A stretch of DNA of 64,000 nt from Microbacterium thalli (GCF_028737325.1 NZ_JAQZCH010000001.1:540732-604731), one strand, 5' to 3'; counted from the first letter of the stretch, positions 43,967 to 52,790 are shown. A program made the numbers and translations. The notes: a model not told the origin generated them from the letters alone.

Positions 43967-46192
43967 ATGCCCAAGAACAAGAAGCCGGCTGGCGGTCGAG
44001 CTCAGAACTTCGAGCCCCGCTTCGGCAAGAAGACCCCGTACCAGGACGCCAAGCGCCGCCCCGGCCAGTCCTCCGCCGGCACGGCCGGCAGCAAGAGCCC
44101 CTCGCACCGCGGCTACCGGCCCGAGTCGGACGAGGCGCCCCGCAAGAACCGGTGGAGCGCGCAGGAGCGCGCCGGGCGCGACGAAGCCCGCGGCATCCGT
44201 TCGCAGGCCCGCGACGTCCGCGGCGGCCGCGACGACCGCGCCCCGCGCGACGACCGCCGGTCGGATGCCGCCGGTGGGCGCCGCCCGTACGAGGCGCAGC
44301 CCCGCGGTGACCGCCGCACCTTCGGCGACGCGCGTCCGTCGTACCGTGACGACCGTCCGCGCCGTGATGACCGCCCGAATCGGGATGACCGCCCCCGTCG
44401 TGACTTCGGTGACCGTCCGAACCGTGACGACCGTCCGGCTCGTTCGTTCGATGACCGTCCGCGTCGTGACTTCGGTGATCGTCCGAATCGGGATGACCGT
44501 CCCCGTCGTGACTTCGGCGATCGTCCGAACCGAGACGACCGTCCGGCTCGTTCGTTCGACGACCGTCCGCGTCGTGACTTCGGTGATCGTCCGAACCGGG
44601 ATGACCGTCCGCGTCGTGACTTCAGCGACCGTCCGAACCGCGACGACCGTCCCCGTCGTGACTTCAGCGACCGTCCGCGTCGCGACGACCGTCCGGCTCG
44701 CGATGACCGCCCGGCTCGTTCGTTCGACGACCGCCCGCGTCGCGACTTCAGCGACCGTCCGAACCGCGACGACCGTCCCCGTCGCGACTTCAGCGACCGT
44801 CCGCGTCGCGACGACCGTCCGGCCCGCGACGACCGACCGGCTCGTTCGTTCGACGATCGTCCCCGTCGCGACGACCGCCCTCGCCGCACCGACGGCCCGA
44901 GCCGCTCGAACTGGGCGGCCGAGACCGCTGCGAAGGCCCACCAGGACCACGTCGACACCGTGCACGAGCGCCTGCAGGCCGAAGCCGTCGACGCCGCGAC
45001 GGTAGCCCAGGCATCGTTCGGCGACCTCGGACTCGGCGAGAACATCGTGCGTCAGCTCGAGGCGCTCGGTGCGGCATCCCCGTTCCCGATCCAGGCTGCG
45101 ACGATCCCGCCGATCCTCGAGGGCAAGGACGTGCTCGCCCGCGGCCGCACCGGCTCGGGCAAGACGATCGCTTTCGGCGCCCCGCTGGTCGAGTCGATCC
45201 TGCGCTCGCAGGCGGGCAAGCGCCGCGAGTTCGGCCGTTCGCCCAAGGCGCTGATCCTGGCGCCGACCCGCGAGCTCGCGCTTCAGATCGACCGTACGGT
45301 GCAGGCCATCGCGCGGAGCGTCGGCCTGTTCACGACGCAGATCTACGGCGGCGTGCCGCAGGCGCGTCAGGTCGGTGCGCTGAAGAAGGGCGTCGACATC
45401 ATCATCGGCACCCCCGGCCGCATCGAGGACCTGCAGAACCAGGGCAAGCTCGACCTGTCCGAGGTGCAGATCGTCGTGCTCGACGAGGCCGACCACATGA
45501 GCGAGCTCGGGTTCCTCGAGCCGATGCAGCGCATCCTCCGTCTCGTTCAGGACGGCGCGCAGAAGCTGCTCTTCTCGGCGACCCTCGACCGTGAGGTCGC
45601 CGCGCTCGTCGACGAGTTCCTCGTCGAGCCGGCCGTCTACGAGGTCGCCGGCGAGAGCCAGGACACCTCGACGATCGACCACCGCGTGCTGGTGCTCGAC
45701 CACCGCGACAAGGCGGAGATCCTGAACTCCCTCGTCGATCGCGACGGCAAGACGCTCGTCTTCTCGCGGACCCGCGCGTACGCCGAGATGCTCGCCGAGC
45801 AGTTCGACGATGTCGGCATCCCCGCCGTCGCCCTCCACGGTGACCTCAATCAGGCCAAGCGCACGCGCAACCTGCAGCGCCTGACCGATGGCAAGGTGCG
45901 GGTGCTCGTGGCGACGGATGTCGCAGCCCGCGGCATCCACGTCGACGACATCGACCTGGTCGTCCAGGCGGACGCGCCGGATGAGTACAAGACGTACCTG
46001 CACCGCTCGGGCCGCACCGGTCGCGCCGGCCGCACCGGCACGGTGGTCACGCTGGTGACCCGCCAGCGCCGCCGCCGCATGACCGAGATGCTCGAGCGCG
46101 CCGAGATCGACGCACCGTTCGAGGACGTGCGCCCCGGCGACGACCTGCTCGAGGAGCTCTCGGGCCGTCAGCAGTCGAACGTCGACGCCTGA
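43967..46192 (+). CDS. DEAD-box RNA helicase with long Arg/Asp repeat N-terminus
   Basis: The protein has 741 residues. About 310 N-terminal residues are disordered and built from repeats such as DRPRRDFGDRPNRDD and DRPARSFDD. The helicase core follows: Q motif (FPIQAATIP), Walker A (GRTGSGKTIAF), PTRELALQI, DEAD (VVLDEADHM), SAT (LLFSATLD), the C-terminal RecA lobe with VLVATDVAARGIHVDDI and HRSGRTGRAGRTG. The charged tract should bind RNA and may drive phase separation. It resembles RhlE/CsdA-type ribosome or cold-shock helicases. GAAGGA lies 7 bases before the ATG, and a strong terminator follows. Confidence 0.92.
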   Translation: MPKNKKPAGGRAQNFEPRFGKKTPYQDAKRRPGQSSAGTAGSKSPSHRGYRPESDEAPRKNRWSAQERAGRDEARGIRSQARDVRGGRDDRAPRDDRRSDAAGGRRPYEAQPRGDRRTFGDARPSYRDDRPRRDDRPNRDDRPRRDFGDRPNRDDRPARSFDDRPRRDFGDRPNRDDRPRRDFGDRPNRDDRPARSFDDRPRRDFGDRPNRDDRPRRDFSDRPNRDDRPRRDFSDRPRRDDRPARDDRPARSFDDRPRRDFSDRPNRDDRPRRDFSDRPRRDDRPARDDRPARSFDDRPRRDDRPRRTDGPSRSNWAAETAAKAHQDHVDTVHERLQAEAVDAATVAQASFGDLGLGENIVRQLEALGAASPFPIQAATIPPILEGKDVLARGRTGSGKTIAFGAPLVESILRSQAGKRREFGRSPKALILAPTRELALQIDRTVQAIARSVGLFTTQIYGGVPQARQVGALKKGVDIIIGTPGRIEDLQNQGKLDLSEVQIVVLDEADHMSELGFLEPMQRILRLVQDGAQKLLFSATLDREVAALVDEFLVEPAVYEVAGESQDTSTIDHRVLVLDHRDKAEILNSLVDRDGKTLVFSRTRAYAEMLAEQFDDVGIPAVALHGDLNQAKRTRNLQRLTDGKVRVLVATDVAARGIHVDDIDLVVQADAPDEYKTYLHRSGRTGRAGRTGTVVTLVTRQRRRRMTEMLERAEIDAPFEDVRPGDDLLEELSGRQQSNVDA
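44346..44886 (+). repeat. Degenerate tandem repeat encoding Arg/Asp-rich helicase tail
   Basis: Units of 42 bases (14 codons, RPRRDFGDRPNRDD) and 24 bases (RPARSFDD) alternate, with a higher-order period near 108 bases. Copies differ mostly at third positions (T versus C), so selection has kept the protein pattern while the DNA drifted. All other frames are open across it. Confidence 0.8.
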
Positions 46193-46203
46193 CCTGAGCC
46201 GCC

Positions 46204-46241
46204 ACGACAGCCCGCGAGCCCCCCGGCTCGCGGGCTGTCGT
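46204..46241 (+). terminator. Terminator after the DEAD-box helicase
   Basis: A perfect 17-base-pair stem with a CCCC loop, 11 bases after the helicase stop, followed by a short T/G-rich stretch. It is the strongest hairpin of the window. Confidence 0.85.
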
Positions 46242-46263
46242 CGTTGTGCACGAGACTGGGGCG

Positions 46264-46656
46264 GTGGCCGGTTTCCATCACGTCGAGATCTGGGTCGCGG
46301 AGCTCGAGTCCGCCCTGACGGAGTGGGGGTGGCTGCTTCGCGAACTCGGCTTCGAACGCGACAGCGCATGGTCCACCGGCGAGACGTGGAGCGCCGGCGG
46401 TGCATACCTGGCGCTGACGACCTCGCCGAACCTCAGCCCGGGGCTGCACGATCGCCGCGCGCCCGGCGTCAACCACCTCGCCTTCAGTGCGGGCACTGCC
46501 GACCGGGTCGACCGCGTCATGGCAGAAGCCCCGGACCACGGATGGACGCCGCTGTACCACGAGCGCTATCCCCACGCGGGAGGCCCGAATCATTACGCGG
46601 GCTGGCTCGAGAGCAGCGCCGGGTTCAAGGCCGAGGTCGTCGCCGACGGATCGTGA
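46264..46656 (+). CDS. VOC-family (glyoxalase/dioxygenase fold) protein
   Basis: The protein has 130 residues and one VOC module: FHHVEIWVAELESALTEW, then GVNHLAFSAGTADRVDRV and the C-terminal AGWLESSAGFKAEVV. His in FHHVEI and NHLAF and Glu in KAEVV could be metal ligands. The substrate is unknown. GAGACT (46252-46257) ends 6 bases before the GTG at 46264, which I choose over a GTG at 46246. It is convergent with the radical SAM gene. Confidence 0.82.
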   Translation: MAGFHHVEIWVAELESALTEWGWLLRELGFERDSAWSTGETWSAGGAYLALTTSPNLSPGLHDRRAPGVNHLAFSAGTADRVDRVMAEAPDHGWTPLYHERYPHAGGPNHYAGWLESSAGFKAEVVADGS

Positions 46657-46678
46657 ATGCGGCGCCAGCCGCGACGCA

Positions 46679-47740
46679 TCAGAACAGCGTCGGGACGGAT
46701 GCCGCGGCGGCGCGGCCACGCGACGTCGTGACGACCGGCCCGGGGCGGAAGCGCCGGGTGCTGGGCTGCGCTTCCTCTTCTTCGAGACCGCCCCGCAGGC
46801 GGAGACGCGCGAGCAGCGGCCGAACGCGCGCCGACAGCATGCGGCGGTAGCCCTGCGGCGCCTGCACCGCGGCGCCGGGGTAGAGGCCGCGATACGCGGG
46901 AACCAGGTCGGGGCGTTCGCGCGCGAGCCATTGCTGGAACCATGGCTTCACGCCGGGTCGCAGATGCATGGCGCCGTATACGACACGTGCCGCACCGGCA
47001 TCCGCGATCTGCGTCAGAGCGGTGTCGAGCACCTCGACCGAATCGGTGAGGTGGGGCACGATCGGCATCAGGAACACGGTGACTCGGAAGCCCGCCGCGC
47101 TCGCGGCGCGCACGGTTTCGAGCCGCGCGGCGAAGGTGGGCGCTCCGGGCTCGAGCAGGTGCCGCAGCGGCTCGTCGAGCACCGCGATCGACATCGCCAG
47201 ATCGATGGGCACGGATGCCGCGGCCTCGCGCAGCAGCGGCAGATCGCGGCGCAGCAGCGTGCCCTTCGTGAGGATCGAGAACGGTGTGCCGCTTTCGGCC
47301 AGCGCCGTGATGATGTCGGGCATGAGCCGGTATCGGCCCTCGGCGCGCTGGTACGGATCGGTGTTCGTGCCCAGCGCCACCTGCTCGCGCGCCCAGCCGG
47401 GCTTCGCCAGCTCGCGGCGGAGCACCTCGGCGACGTTGAGCTTGACGACGATCTGCGAGTCGAAGTCGGCGCCGGCATCGAGGTCGAGATACTCGTGCGT
47501 GCCGCGGGCGAAGCAGTAGACGCACGCGTGCGTGCAGCCACGGTAGGGGTTCACGGTCCAGTCGAAGGGCATCGCCGAGGGGCCGGGAACCCGATTGAGC
47601 GCGGATCGCGCCATCACCTCGTGGAACGTGACCCCGGCGAACTCGGGGGTCGTGACCGACCGCACCAGACCCGTCAACGTCTCGAGGCCGGGAAGGGCCG
47701 CGGCATCCGTCGCTCCCACCTGCTGCCCTTGCCAACGCAT
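46679..47740 (-). CDS. Radical SAM protein, Rv2578c/SplB-like
   Basis: The protein has 353 residues. The radical SAM cluster motif C-X3-C-X2-C is GCTHACVYC (Cys69, Cys73, Cys76), then a TIM-barrel with LAMSIAVLDEPLRHLLEPGAP. It belongs to the Rv2578c-like family distantly related to spore photoproduct lyases. The promoter TTGACA-N17-TCGAAT ends 6 bases before the ATG (leaderless), and the -10 and spacer carry an SOS box, so it is DNA-damage inducible in all likelihood. The reaction is unknown; a DNA or nucleotide repair role is inferred from the box. Confidence 0.88.
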   Translation of the reverse strand: MRWQGQQVGATDAAALPGLETLTGLVRSVTTPEFAGVTFHEVMARSALNRVPGPSAMPFDWTVNPYRGCTHACVYCFARGTHEYLDLDAGADFDSQIVVKLNVAEVLRRELAKPGWAREQVALGTNTDPYQRAEGRYRLMPDIITALAESGTPFSILTKGTLLRRDLPLLREAAASVPIDLAMSIAVLDEPLRHLLEPGAPTFAARLETVRAASAAGFRVTVFLMPIVPHLTDSVEVLDTALTQIADAGAARVVYGAMHLRPGVKPWFQQWLARERPDLVPAYRGLYPGAAVQAPQGYRRMLSARVRPLLARLRLRGGLEEEEAQPSTRRFRPGPVVTTSRGRAAAASVPTLF

Positions 47741-47746
47741 GGAGAG

Positions 47747-47775
47747 ATTCGAACAGAGATTCGAACGGTTGTCAA
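47747..47775 (-). promoter_or_regulatory. Promoter of the radical SAM gene
   Basis: On the minus strand TTGACA (47770-47775) and TCGAAT (47747-47752) are 17 bases apart, and the -10 ends 6 bases before the ATG. A 12-base direct repeat forms the spacer and -10 region. Confidence 0.7.
47749..47764. promoter_or_regulatory. SOS (LexA) box
   Basis: TCGAACAGAGATTCGA matches 11 of 12 arm positions of TCGAAC-N4-GTTCGA. It lies across the -10 and spacer of the radical SAM promoter, the classical position for LexA repression. Confidence 0.75.
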
Positions 47776-47828
47776 CCGGAGGGCCGCGGCTCCCCGGAAC
47801 CGCGCACGTCGCACGGCAGAATGGGCGT

Positions 47829-48944
47829 GTGGCGCACCTGACTCACCCCGAGACGCGTCGCTCGCGACGGGAGCGGGCGACGGCCGCGGCGCCGTTGCCG
47901 ACGCGTCGCGAGCTGCGCGAGCGGACGCAGGCGCCCCCCGCCGCGCGCGGTCGTCGACACCCGCCGTCGGTGTACCTGCGTCGTCGCCTGATCGTGGGTG
48001 GCGCGGCCGTGCTCGTCGTCGCGGGCATGGTCTCGGGCGCAACGGGTATCGCGTCGCTCGTGTCGGGATCTCCGCCCGCGGCCGGCGGATCGGCCGCCGT
48101 CGCGAGCGGCGAAGCCGCCGCCGAGATGCCGCGTGCGACCGTGCTGCCGGCACCGGCTCAGACCGCGATTCCCCTCGGCGCCGACGGTGCCGAGGCCGAA
48201 GCCGCTCCGGGCGGCGGGGGAGCGGTGTGCGATGACCCCGCCTTCCGCGAAGCGCTCGACTCCGGCTCGGACTCCGAGGCCATCGCCGCCGCGGGCGGCC
48301 CGGAAGCGTTCCGTTCGGCGATCTCGTCGGGCACGGCGCCCTGCGTCGACCTGCGTGCGGCCGACCGAACGTGGGTCCTGGTCAACAAGGCCAACGCTCT
48401 CGATCCGATCGACTACTGGCCCGAGCCGCAGGCGCGTGCCGAGGGGGTCGAGCGCACCAGCGGAGGCCACATGCGCGCCGACGTCGCCGCGGCACTGTCG
48501 CAGCTGGTCTCGGCCGCTCGCGACGAGGGGGCGGGCGAGATCGGTGTCAACAGCGGGTTCCGCTCGTACGACCTGCAGGTCGCGACGTACCGCAACTACG
48601 TCGGCAAGCTCGGCCAGAGCAACGCGGACCTCACCAGTGCACGACCCGGGCACAGCGAGCACCAGACCGGCCTCGCGGTCGACGTCGTCGCCTGCGACGA
48701 CGGCTGCGGCACGATCGAGGGGTTCGGCGGCACCCCGCAGTCGGACTGGGTCGCCGCCAATGCCCACCGGTTCGGCTTCATCGTCCGCTACGGCGACGGC
48801 GACACGGCGACCACCGGCTACGAGTACGAGCCGTGGCACCTCCGTTACATCGGTCCTGAGCTCGCGGGGGCCTACGCGTCGGGCGGATTCCGCAGCCTCG
48901 AAGACTTCTTCGGGATGCCGCCCGCGCCGGACTACGCCGACTGA
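47829..48944 (+). CDS. D-alanyl-D-alanine carboxypeptidase, M15B (VanY-like)
   Basis: The protein has 371 residues. A long Arg-rich cytoplasmic N-terminus (about 1-55) precedes one membrane helix and an Ala/Gly-rich linker. The M15 domain includes SGFRSYDLQVATYRNYV, RPGHSEHQTGLAVDVVAC (zinc His and Asp) and EPWHLRYIGPE (zinc His). It trims the terminal D-Ala of peptidoglycan stems outside the membrane. CAGAAT ends 6 bases before the GTG at 47829, a leaderless signal. It diverges from the SOS-boxed gene, 88 bases away. Confidence 0.88.
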   Translation: MAHLTHPETRRSRRERATAAAPLPTRRELRERTQAPPAARGRRHPPSVYLRRRLIVGGAAVLVVAGMVSGATGIASLVSGSPPAAGGSAAVASGEAAAEMPRATVLPAPAQTAIPLGADGAEAEAAPGGGGAVCDDPAFREALDSGSDSEAIAAAGGPEAFRSAISSGTAPCVDLRAADRTWVLVNKANALDPIDYWPEPQARAEGVERTSGGHMRADVAAALSQLVSAARDEGAGEIGVNSGFRSYDLQVATYRNYVGKLGQSNADLTSARPGHSEHQTGLAVDVVACDDGCGTIEGFGGTPQSDWVAANAHRFGFIVRYGDGDTATTGYEYEPWHLRYIGPELAGAYASGGFRSLEDFFGMPPAPDYAD

Positions 48945-48984
48945 TCCAGCTCGCCGCGCGAGAGCCGTCCGTACCGCGTGCTGG

Positions 48985-49314
48985 TCAGCGGCGGGTGAGG
49001 TTGCCGTCGGCCCATTCGCCGAGCTGGCTGAGGATCGGCACGAGGCGCGAACCGGCATCCGTCAGGGCATAGGTGACCGCGACGGGCGGGCCGGGCTCGA
49101 CCCGGCGCACCACCAGCCCCACCTCGGAGAGTTCGGTGAGACGGTCGGAGAGCACGGCATCGCTGATGCCGGCAACCGCGCGACGGAGGCCGACGAACGA
49201 GAGCTCGCCCTGCCCGAGCACATCGACGATCATCCCGTTCCAGCGCTTGCCGAGGACCGAGAACGCGTGCGACACCGCGGCGTCGCAGCGTCGCGCGTCG
49301 TGGATGTCGGACAT
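48985..49314 (-). CDS. HxlR-family transcriptional regulator
   Basis: The protein has 109 residues, a single winged helix. The HxlR pattern is seen as CDAAVSHAFSVLGKRWNGMIVDVL, FVGLRRAVAGISDAVLSDRLTEL and VTYALTDAGSRLVPIL. The early Cys is typical of redox or quinone-sensing members. TACGAT (49321-49326, minus strand) ends 6 bases before the ATG. It diverges from the azoreductase gene, its likely target, in a 72-base gap. Confidence 0.88.
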   Translation of the reverse strand: MSDIHDARRCDAAVSHAFSVLGKRWNGMIVDVLGQGELSFVGLRRAVAGISDAVLSDRLTELSEVGLVVRRVEPGPPVAVTYALTDAGSRLVPILSQLGEWADGNLTRR

Positions 49315-49386
49315 GCCTCCATCGTACGTGTGCTAGCGTTCCCGAAGCCGCTTTGTTTTTCATAGCCCCTCTGATCGGAGAAGCGA

Positions 49387-50034
49387 ATGACCCTGTTCCG
49401 CCTGGATGCCAGCATCCTCCCCGCCACCTCTGCCAGCCGCGAGCTCGGTGACCTCGTCGAGGCCGAATGGCTCGCCGCTCATCCCGCGAGCACCGTCGTG
49501 CGCCGCGATATCGCCGCCGATCCGGTTCCCGCGACGGCCTGGCGCGATGCCGTGACGGCGGGCTTCACCCCCGCCGAGCAGCACAGCGACGGCCAGCGCA
49601 GCGCGATCGCCCTGCGGCAGCAGCTGGCCGACGAGCTCATCGACGCCGACGCCCTGCTCTTCACCATCCCGCTCTACAACTATGGTGTCTCGCAGCACGT
49701 CAAGACCTGGTTCGACCTCGCCTACACCGACCCGCGCATCGACCCGCAGGGCACGGCTCTGCGTGGCAAGCCGGCGACGCTGGTCACGGTCCTCGGCGGC
49801 AACTACGAGCCCGGCAGCCCCAAGGAAGGGTGGGACCACTCCACCGGCTGGCTCCGCCGCGTCTTCGAGGACGTGTGGGGACTCGACCTGACGGTGGTCC
49901 ACCGGCCCTTCACCCTGGTCGGGGTCAACCCCGCACTCGACGCCTTCACCGAGGCGGCCGCCGAGCTGCGTGCGAACGCCGAGCAGGCAGCGGTCAGCGC
50001 GGGGCGCACGCTCGCGGCATCCCGTACGGCCTGA
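49387..50034 (+). CDS. azoR: FMN-dependent NADH:quinone/azo reductase
   Basis: The protein has 215 residues with a flavodoxin-like fold of the AzoR group. Seen are RLDASILPATSASRELGDLVEAEW (phosphate-binding start), DALLFTIPLYNYGVSQHVKTWFDL, and GKPATLVTVLGGNYEPGSP. It reduces quinones or azo compounds with NAD(P)H by two electrons. CGGAGAAG precedes the ATG. The divergent HxlR gene is the expected quinone- or electrophile-responsive regulator. Confidence 0.88.
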   Translation: MTLFRLDASILPATSASRELGDLVEAEWLAAHPASTVVRRDIAADPVPATAWRDAVTAGFTPAEQHSDGQRSAIALRQQLADELIDADALLFTIPLYNYGVSQHVKTWFDLAYTDPRIDPQGTALRGKPATLVTVLGGNYEPGSPKEGWDHSTGWLRRVFEDVWGLDLTVVHRPFTLVGVNPALDAFTEAAAELRANAEQAAVSAGRTLAASRTA

Positions 50035-50050
50035 TCGCCACCGGACCGGC

Positions 50051-50860
50051 TCAGGCCGTCCACGGGAACAGAGCGATCAGGATCGCGCCCGACACGAGCC
50101 AGAACGCCACGACGAACACGACATCGCGGCGACGGAACGGCACGAGGTGCCGCTCGGTGCGGTCGGGGTGCGCACCGAAGGCGCGGGAGTCCATGGCGAG
50201 TGCGACGCGCTCGGCGTGACGGATCGCACCGGCGAGCAGCGGCACGACGTACCCGCTCCCGCGGGCCATCGCCGCGAACGGTCCGCGGCCGCCGTGTGCG
50301 CCGCGGACCCGGTGCGCCTGCCGGATCAGGTCGAGCTCGTACCGGAATCGCGGCACGAACCGGAAGGCCGCGAGTGCCGTGTACCCGACGCGGTACGGCA
50401 CACGCAGCTGCTGAACGCTGGCTCGCACGAGGTCGGGGCCGGTCGTGGTGAGCCCGGCGATGAACGCCAGCGCGGCGATCGCCCCGAGCCGCAGCCCGGT
50501 GGCCGCGCCGATCTGCAGCGCGCCGGCGTACAGCGTCCAGTCGCCGATCTGCAGCACCGCCGGGGTGCCCGACACCCGCGCCGCATCGACCCACAGCGAC
50601 ATGCCGGCGGTGAGGAGGGCTGCGCCGGCGGGCAGAGCGAGAAGGAGCAGCAGCGCCGACCGGGCGGTCCAGCGCGCGCCGACGATGAGCACGGCGTAGG
50701 CGAGCGCGAGCATCACGAGGGGGGTCGTGAGGTCGCGCGCGAAGACCAGCGCGAGCATCGCCGGCACCGGAGCGGCGAGCTTGGCGAGGGGGTTCAGTCG
50801 GTACAGGAAGCGGCGCGACGGCGGGGCCGGGGCGTACGGGTCGACGACCACGGCGGTCAC
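50051..50860 (-). CDS. ECF transporter T component (EcfT/YkoC)
   Basis: The protein has 269 residues and about 5-6 helices. The EcfT coupling motifs are present: PLLAGAIRHAERVALAMDSRAFG (the A-R-G-type signature) and the N-terminal LNPLAKLAAPVPAMLAL. It transmits ATP hydrolysis to the S component for vitamin uptake. The GTG overlaps the ATPase stop as GTGA. It is convergent with azoR. See the probable S component at 55145-55687. Confidence 0.88.
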   Translation of the reverse strand: MTAVVVDPYAPAPPSRRFLYRLNPLAKLAAPVPAMLALVFARDLTTPLVMLALAYAVLIVGARWTARSALLLLLALPAGAALLTAGMSLWVDAARVSGTPAVLQIGDWTLYAGALQIGAATGLRLGAIAALAFIAGLTTTGPDLVRASVQQLRVPYRVGYTALAAFRFVPRFRYELDLIRQAHRVRGAHGGRGPFAAMARGSGYVVPLLAGAIRHAERVALAMDSRAFGAHPDRTERHLVPFRRRDVVFVVAFWLVSGAILIALFPWTA

Positions 50861-52692
50861 GGCGGCCCGCCGGGCAGGTCGGACAACCGGGCGATTCCCG
50901 ACAGCTCGGGCAGGGCATCGAGGTCGTGCAGGGCACGCTTGAGCGGCGGCATCCGCAGCGCCGCGGAGCGCAACAGCTGCTCGTCGCCGAGGATCTCGGA
51001 CGCGGCCCCGTCGGCGACGATGCGCCCCGCGCCGACGACGACGCAGCGGTCGGCGTACTCGCTCACGAGCTGCATGTCGTGGGTGACGACGAGGATCGTC
51101 GTCCCTGCGGCGTTGAGGTCGCGCAGCAGGTGCAGCAGCTCGTCGGCGCGCGCCCGGTCCTGCCCGAACGTCGGTTCGTCGAGGGCGAGGATCGGTGCTC
51201 CCGCGATGAGCGCGGTGCCGACAGACAGGCGGCGCTTCTGCCCACCCGAGAGCAGGAACGGATGCCGCTGCGCGTGAGCGGCGAGACCGAAGCGCTGCAG
51301 CATCCCGTCGACCCGATCGTGCACCTCGTCGTCGGACAGGCGCTGACGGCGCAGGCCGTGGGCGAGCTCGTCGAAGACCGTCGGGGCGACGAACTGGTGC
51401 TCGGGGTTCTGGAACACGAAGCCGATGCGGCGGGCCAGGGCGCGGGCGTCGGCGCGGCGGGGGTCGAGCCCGCTGACGTCGATGCGTCCGCGGGGGGCCG
51501 GGACGATCCCGGCGATCGCTTGGATGAGGCTGGTCTTGCCGGCGCCGTTGGCTCCGACGATCGCGACGAACTCGCCCGCGTCGACCACGAGATCGACGTC
51601 GTGCAGCACGGTCGCGCGGCCTCGCCGCAGCGTGAGACCCCGCACCGTCACCGCGGTCGTGTCCGGCCGCGTCGGCGCCGGGGCGTGCGTCGGGGCTGGG
51701 GCGTGCGCCGGAGAATGTCGCGAAGCTCGGACGTGATGAGCGGATGTCTCCGACGATGGCGCCCCCGTCCGATCCTCGTCCCGGGATGCCGCTGCCTCGA
51801 GGCCCGCACGCAGCTCTTCCGGTGTGAGCGGAAGCGGGTCGAGGCCGTACCCGGCTGCGCGCAGCCGCAGAGCCGCGAGCGTCGCGACCGGCAGCCATAC
51901 GCCGGTCTCGTGCAGTTCGGCCGCGCGCTCGCGGAGGACAGTATCGGCGGGTCCGTCGGCGATCGTGCGCCCGTCGTGGTCGAGCGCCACCACCCGGTCG
52001 GTGAAGCGGATCGCGGCGTCGAGGTTGTGCTCGACGAGCAGGATCGCCCGGTCGCCGGCCGCCGCGATCTCGGCGAGGGCGGCGTAGACGTCCTCGATGC
52101 CCTCGGGGTCGAGGTTGGCGGTCGGTTCGTCGAGCACGAGCAGCGGCGCGTCGATCGCGAGCGCGCAGGCGATCGCCAGGCGCTGGCGACCCCCACCCGA
52201 CAGGCGGTCGGGATTCTCGTGCCGCCGCTCCCACAGGCCCATGCGTCGCAGCGCCCGCTCGGACCGCGCGAGCACCTCGTCGACCGGCAGCCGCAGGTTC
52301 TCGGGACCGAAGGCGACTTCGTCGAGCAGGGTGCCCGTCACGAGCTGCGCATCGGGATCCTGGAAGACCATGCCGACGCGTGTGCTCAGCCGCGGGATCG
52401 GCGTCACCGCGGCGTCATCGCCCGAGACGCGCACCGAGCCCTCGACCGTTGCGGGGATGGCCTGGGGGATCAGCCCGTTCGTCGTCAGGGCCACGGTCGA
52501 CTTGCCCGAACCGCTGGGACCGAGCAGGAGAACCACCTCGCCCGGCGAGATCGTGAACGTCGCCCCGCGCGTCGCCGCGGCATCCGAGCCCTCGTAGGTC
52601 ACCGCGAGCTCGCCCACGGCGAGCAGGGGCGGGGGCGTGTGTGCGACGACGGGCGTTCCCGCCGTGGCCGCCCCGGATGCGGCGGAAGTCAC
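50857..52692 (-). CDS. ECF transporter fused ATPases (EcfA1-EcfA2/YkoD)
   Basis: The protein has 611 residues and two ABC ATPase domains. In the first, Walker A is GPSGSGKST and the signature LSGGGRQRLAIA. In the second, Walker A is GANGAGKTS and the signature LSGGQKRRLSVG. A His/Pro/Ala-rich linker (about 300-350) joins them. Both Walker B sites (LLVLDEPTANLD, ILALDEPTFGQD) look intact. It powers a YkoEDC-type thiamine/hydroxymethylpyrimidine-like importer, a specificity I can only infer. The GAGGACG before the GTG suggests an SD. A weak iron-box-like sequence lies upstream. Confidence 0.9.
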   Translation of the reverse strand: MTSAASGAATAGTPVVAHTPPPLLAVGELAVTYEGSDAAATRGATFTISPGEVVLLLGPSGSGKSTVALTTNGLIPQAIPATVEGSVRVSGDDAAVTPIPRLSTRVGMVFQDPDAQLVTGTLLDEVAFGPENLRLPVDEVLARSERALRRMGLWERRHENPDRLSGGGRQRLAIACALAIDAPLLVLDEPTANLDPEGIEDVYAALAEIAAAGDRAILLVEHNLDAAIRFTDRVVALDHDGRTIADGPADTVLRERAAELHETGVWLPVATLAALRLRAAGYGLDPLPLTPEELRAGLEAAASRDEDRTGAPSSETSAHHVRASRHSPAHAPAPTHAPAPTRPDTTAVTVRGLTLRRGRATVLHDVDLVVDAGEFVAIVGANGAGKTSLIQAIAGIVPAPRGRIDVSGLDPRRADARALARRIGFVFQNPEHQFVAPTVFDELAHGLRRQRLSDDEVHDRVDGMLQRFGLAAHAQRHPFLLSGGQKRRLSVGTALIAGAPILALDEPTFGQDRARADELLHLLRDLNAAGTTILVVTHDMQLVSEYADRCVVVGAGRIVADGAASEILGDEQLLRSAALRMPPLKRALHDLDALPELSGIARLSDLPGGPP

Positions 52693-52725
52693 GGGCGTCC
52701 TCGGATCGGATCGGGCCGTTCCAGC

Positions 52726-52740
52726 TTAGCGGAGCCTAAC
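52726..52740. promoter_or_regulatory. Weak DtxR-like half box / promoter of ecfA
   Basis: TTAGCGGAGCCTAAC contains TTAG and GCCTAAC (13 of 19 against the DtxR consensus in extended register) with the -10-like TAGGCT on the minus strand. It lies 34 bases before the ecfA start. It may be only a promoter. Confidence 0.3.
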
Positions 52741-52790
52741 TTCGCCGGTCCGGGTCGGGGCTGTCGCCCGGTGTGCCTAGGCTCGAGCGC

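Noticed and set aside
44346..44886. Repeat array looking CRISPR-like at first sight
   Set aside because: Units are contiguous, in frame and coding, with no unique spacers and no cas genes.
43589..46405. A 938-codon open frame on the minus strand, with Val/Thr/Arg repeats
   Set aside because: It is antisense to the DEAD-box helicase. Its repeats mirror the helicase tail and the rest has no family features; high GC and the repeat keep all frames open.
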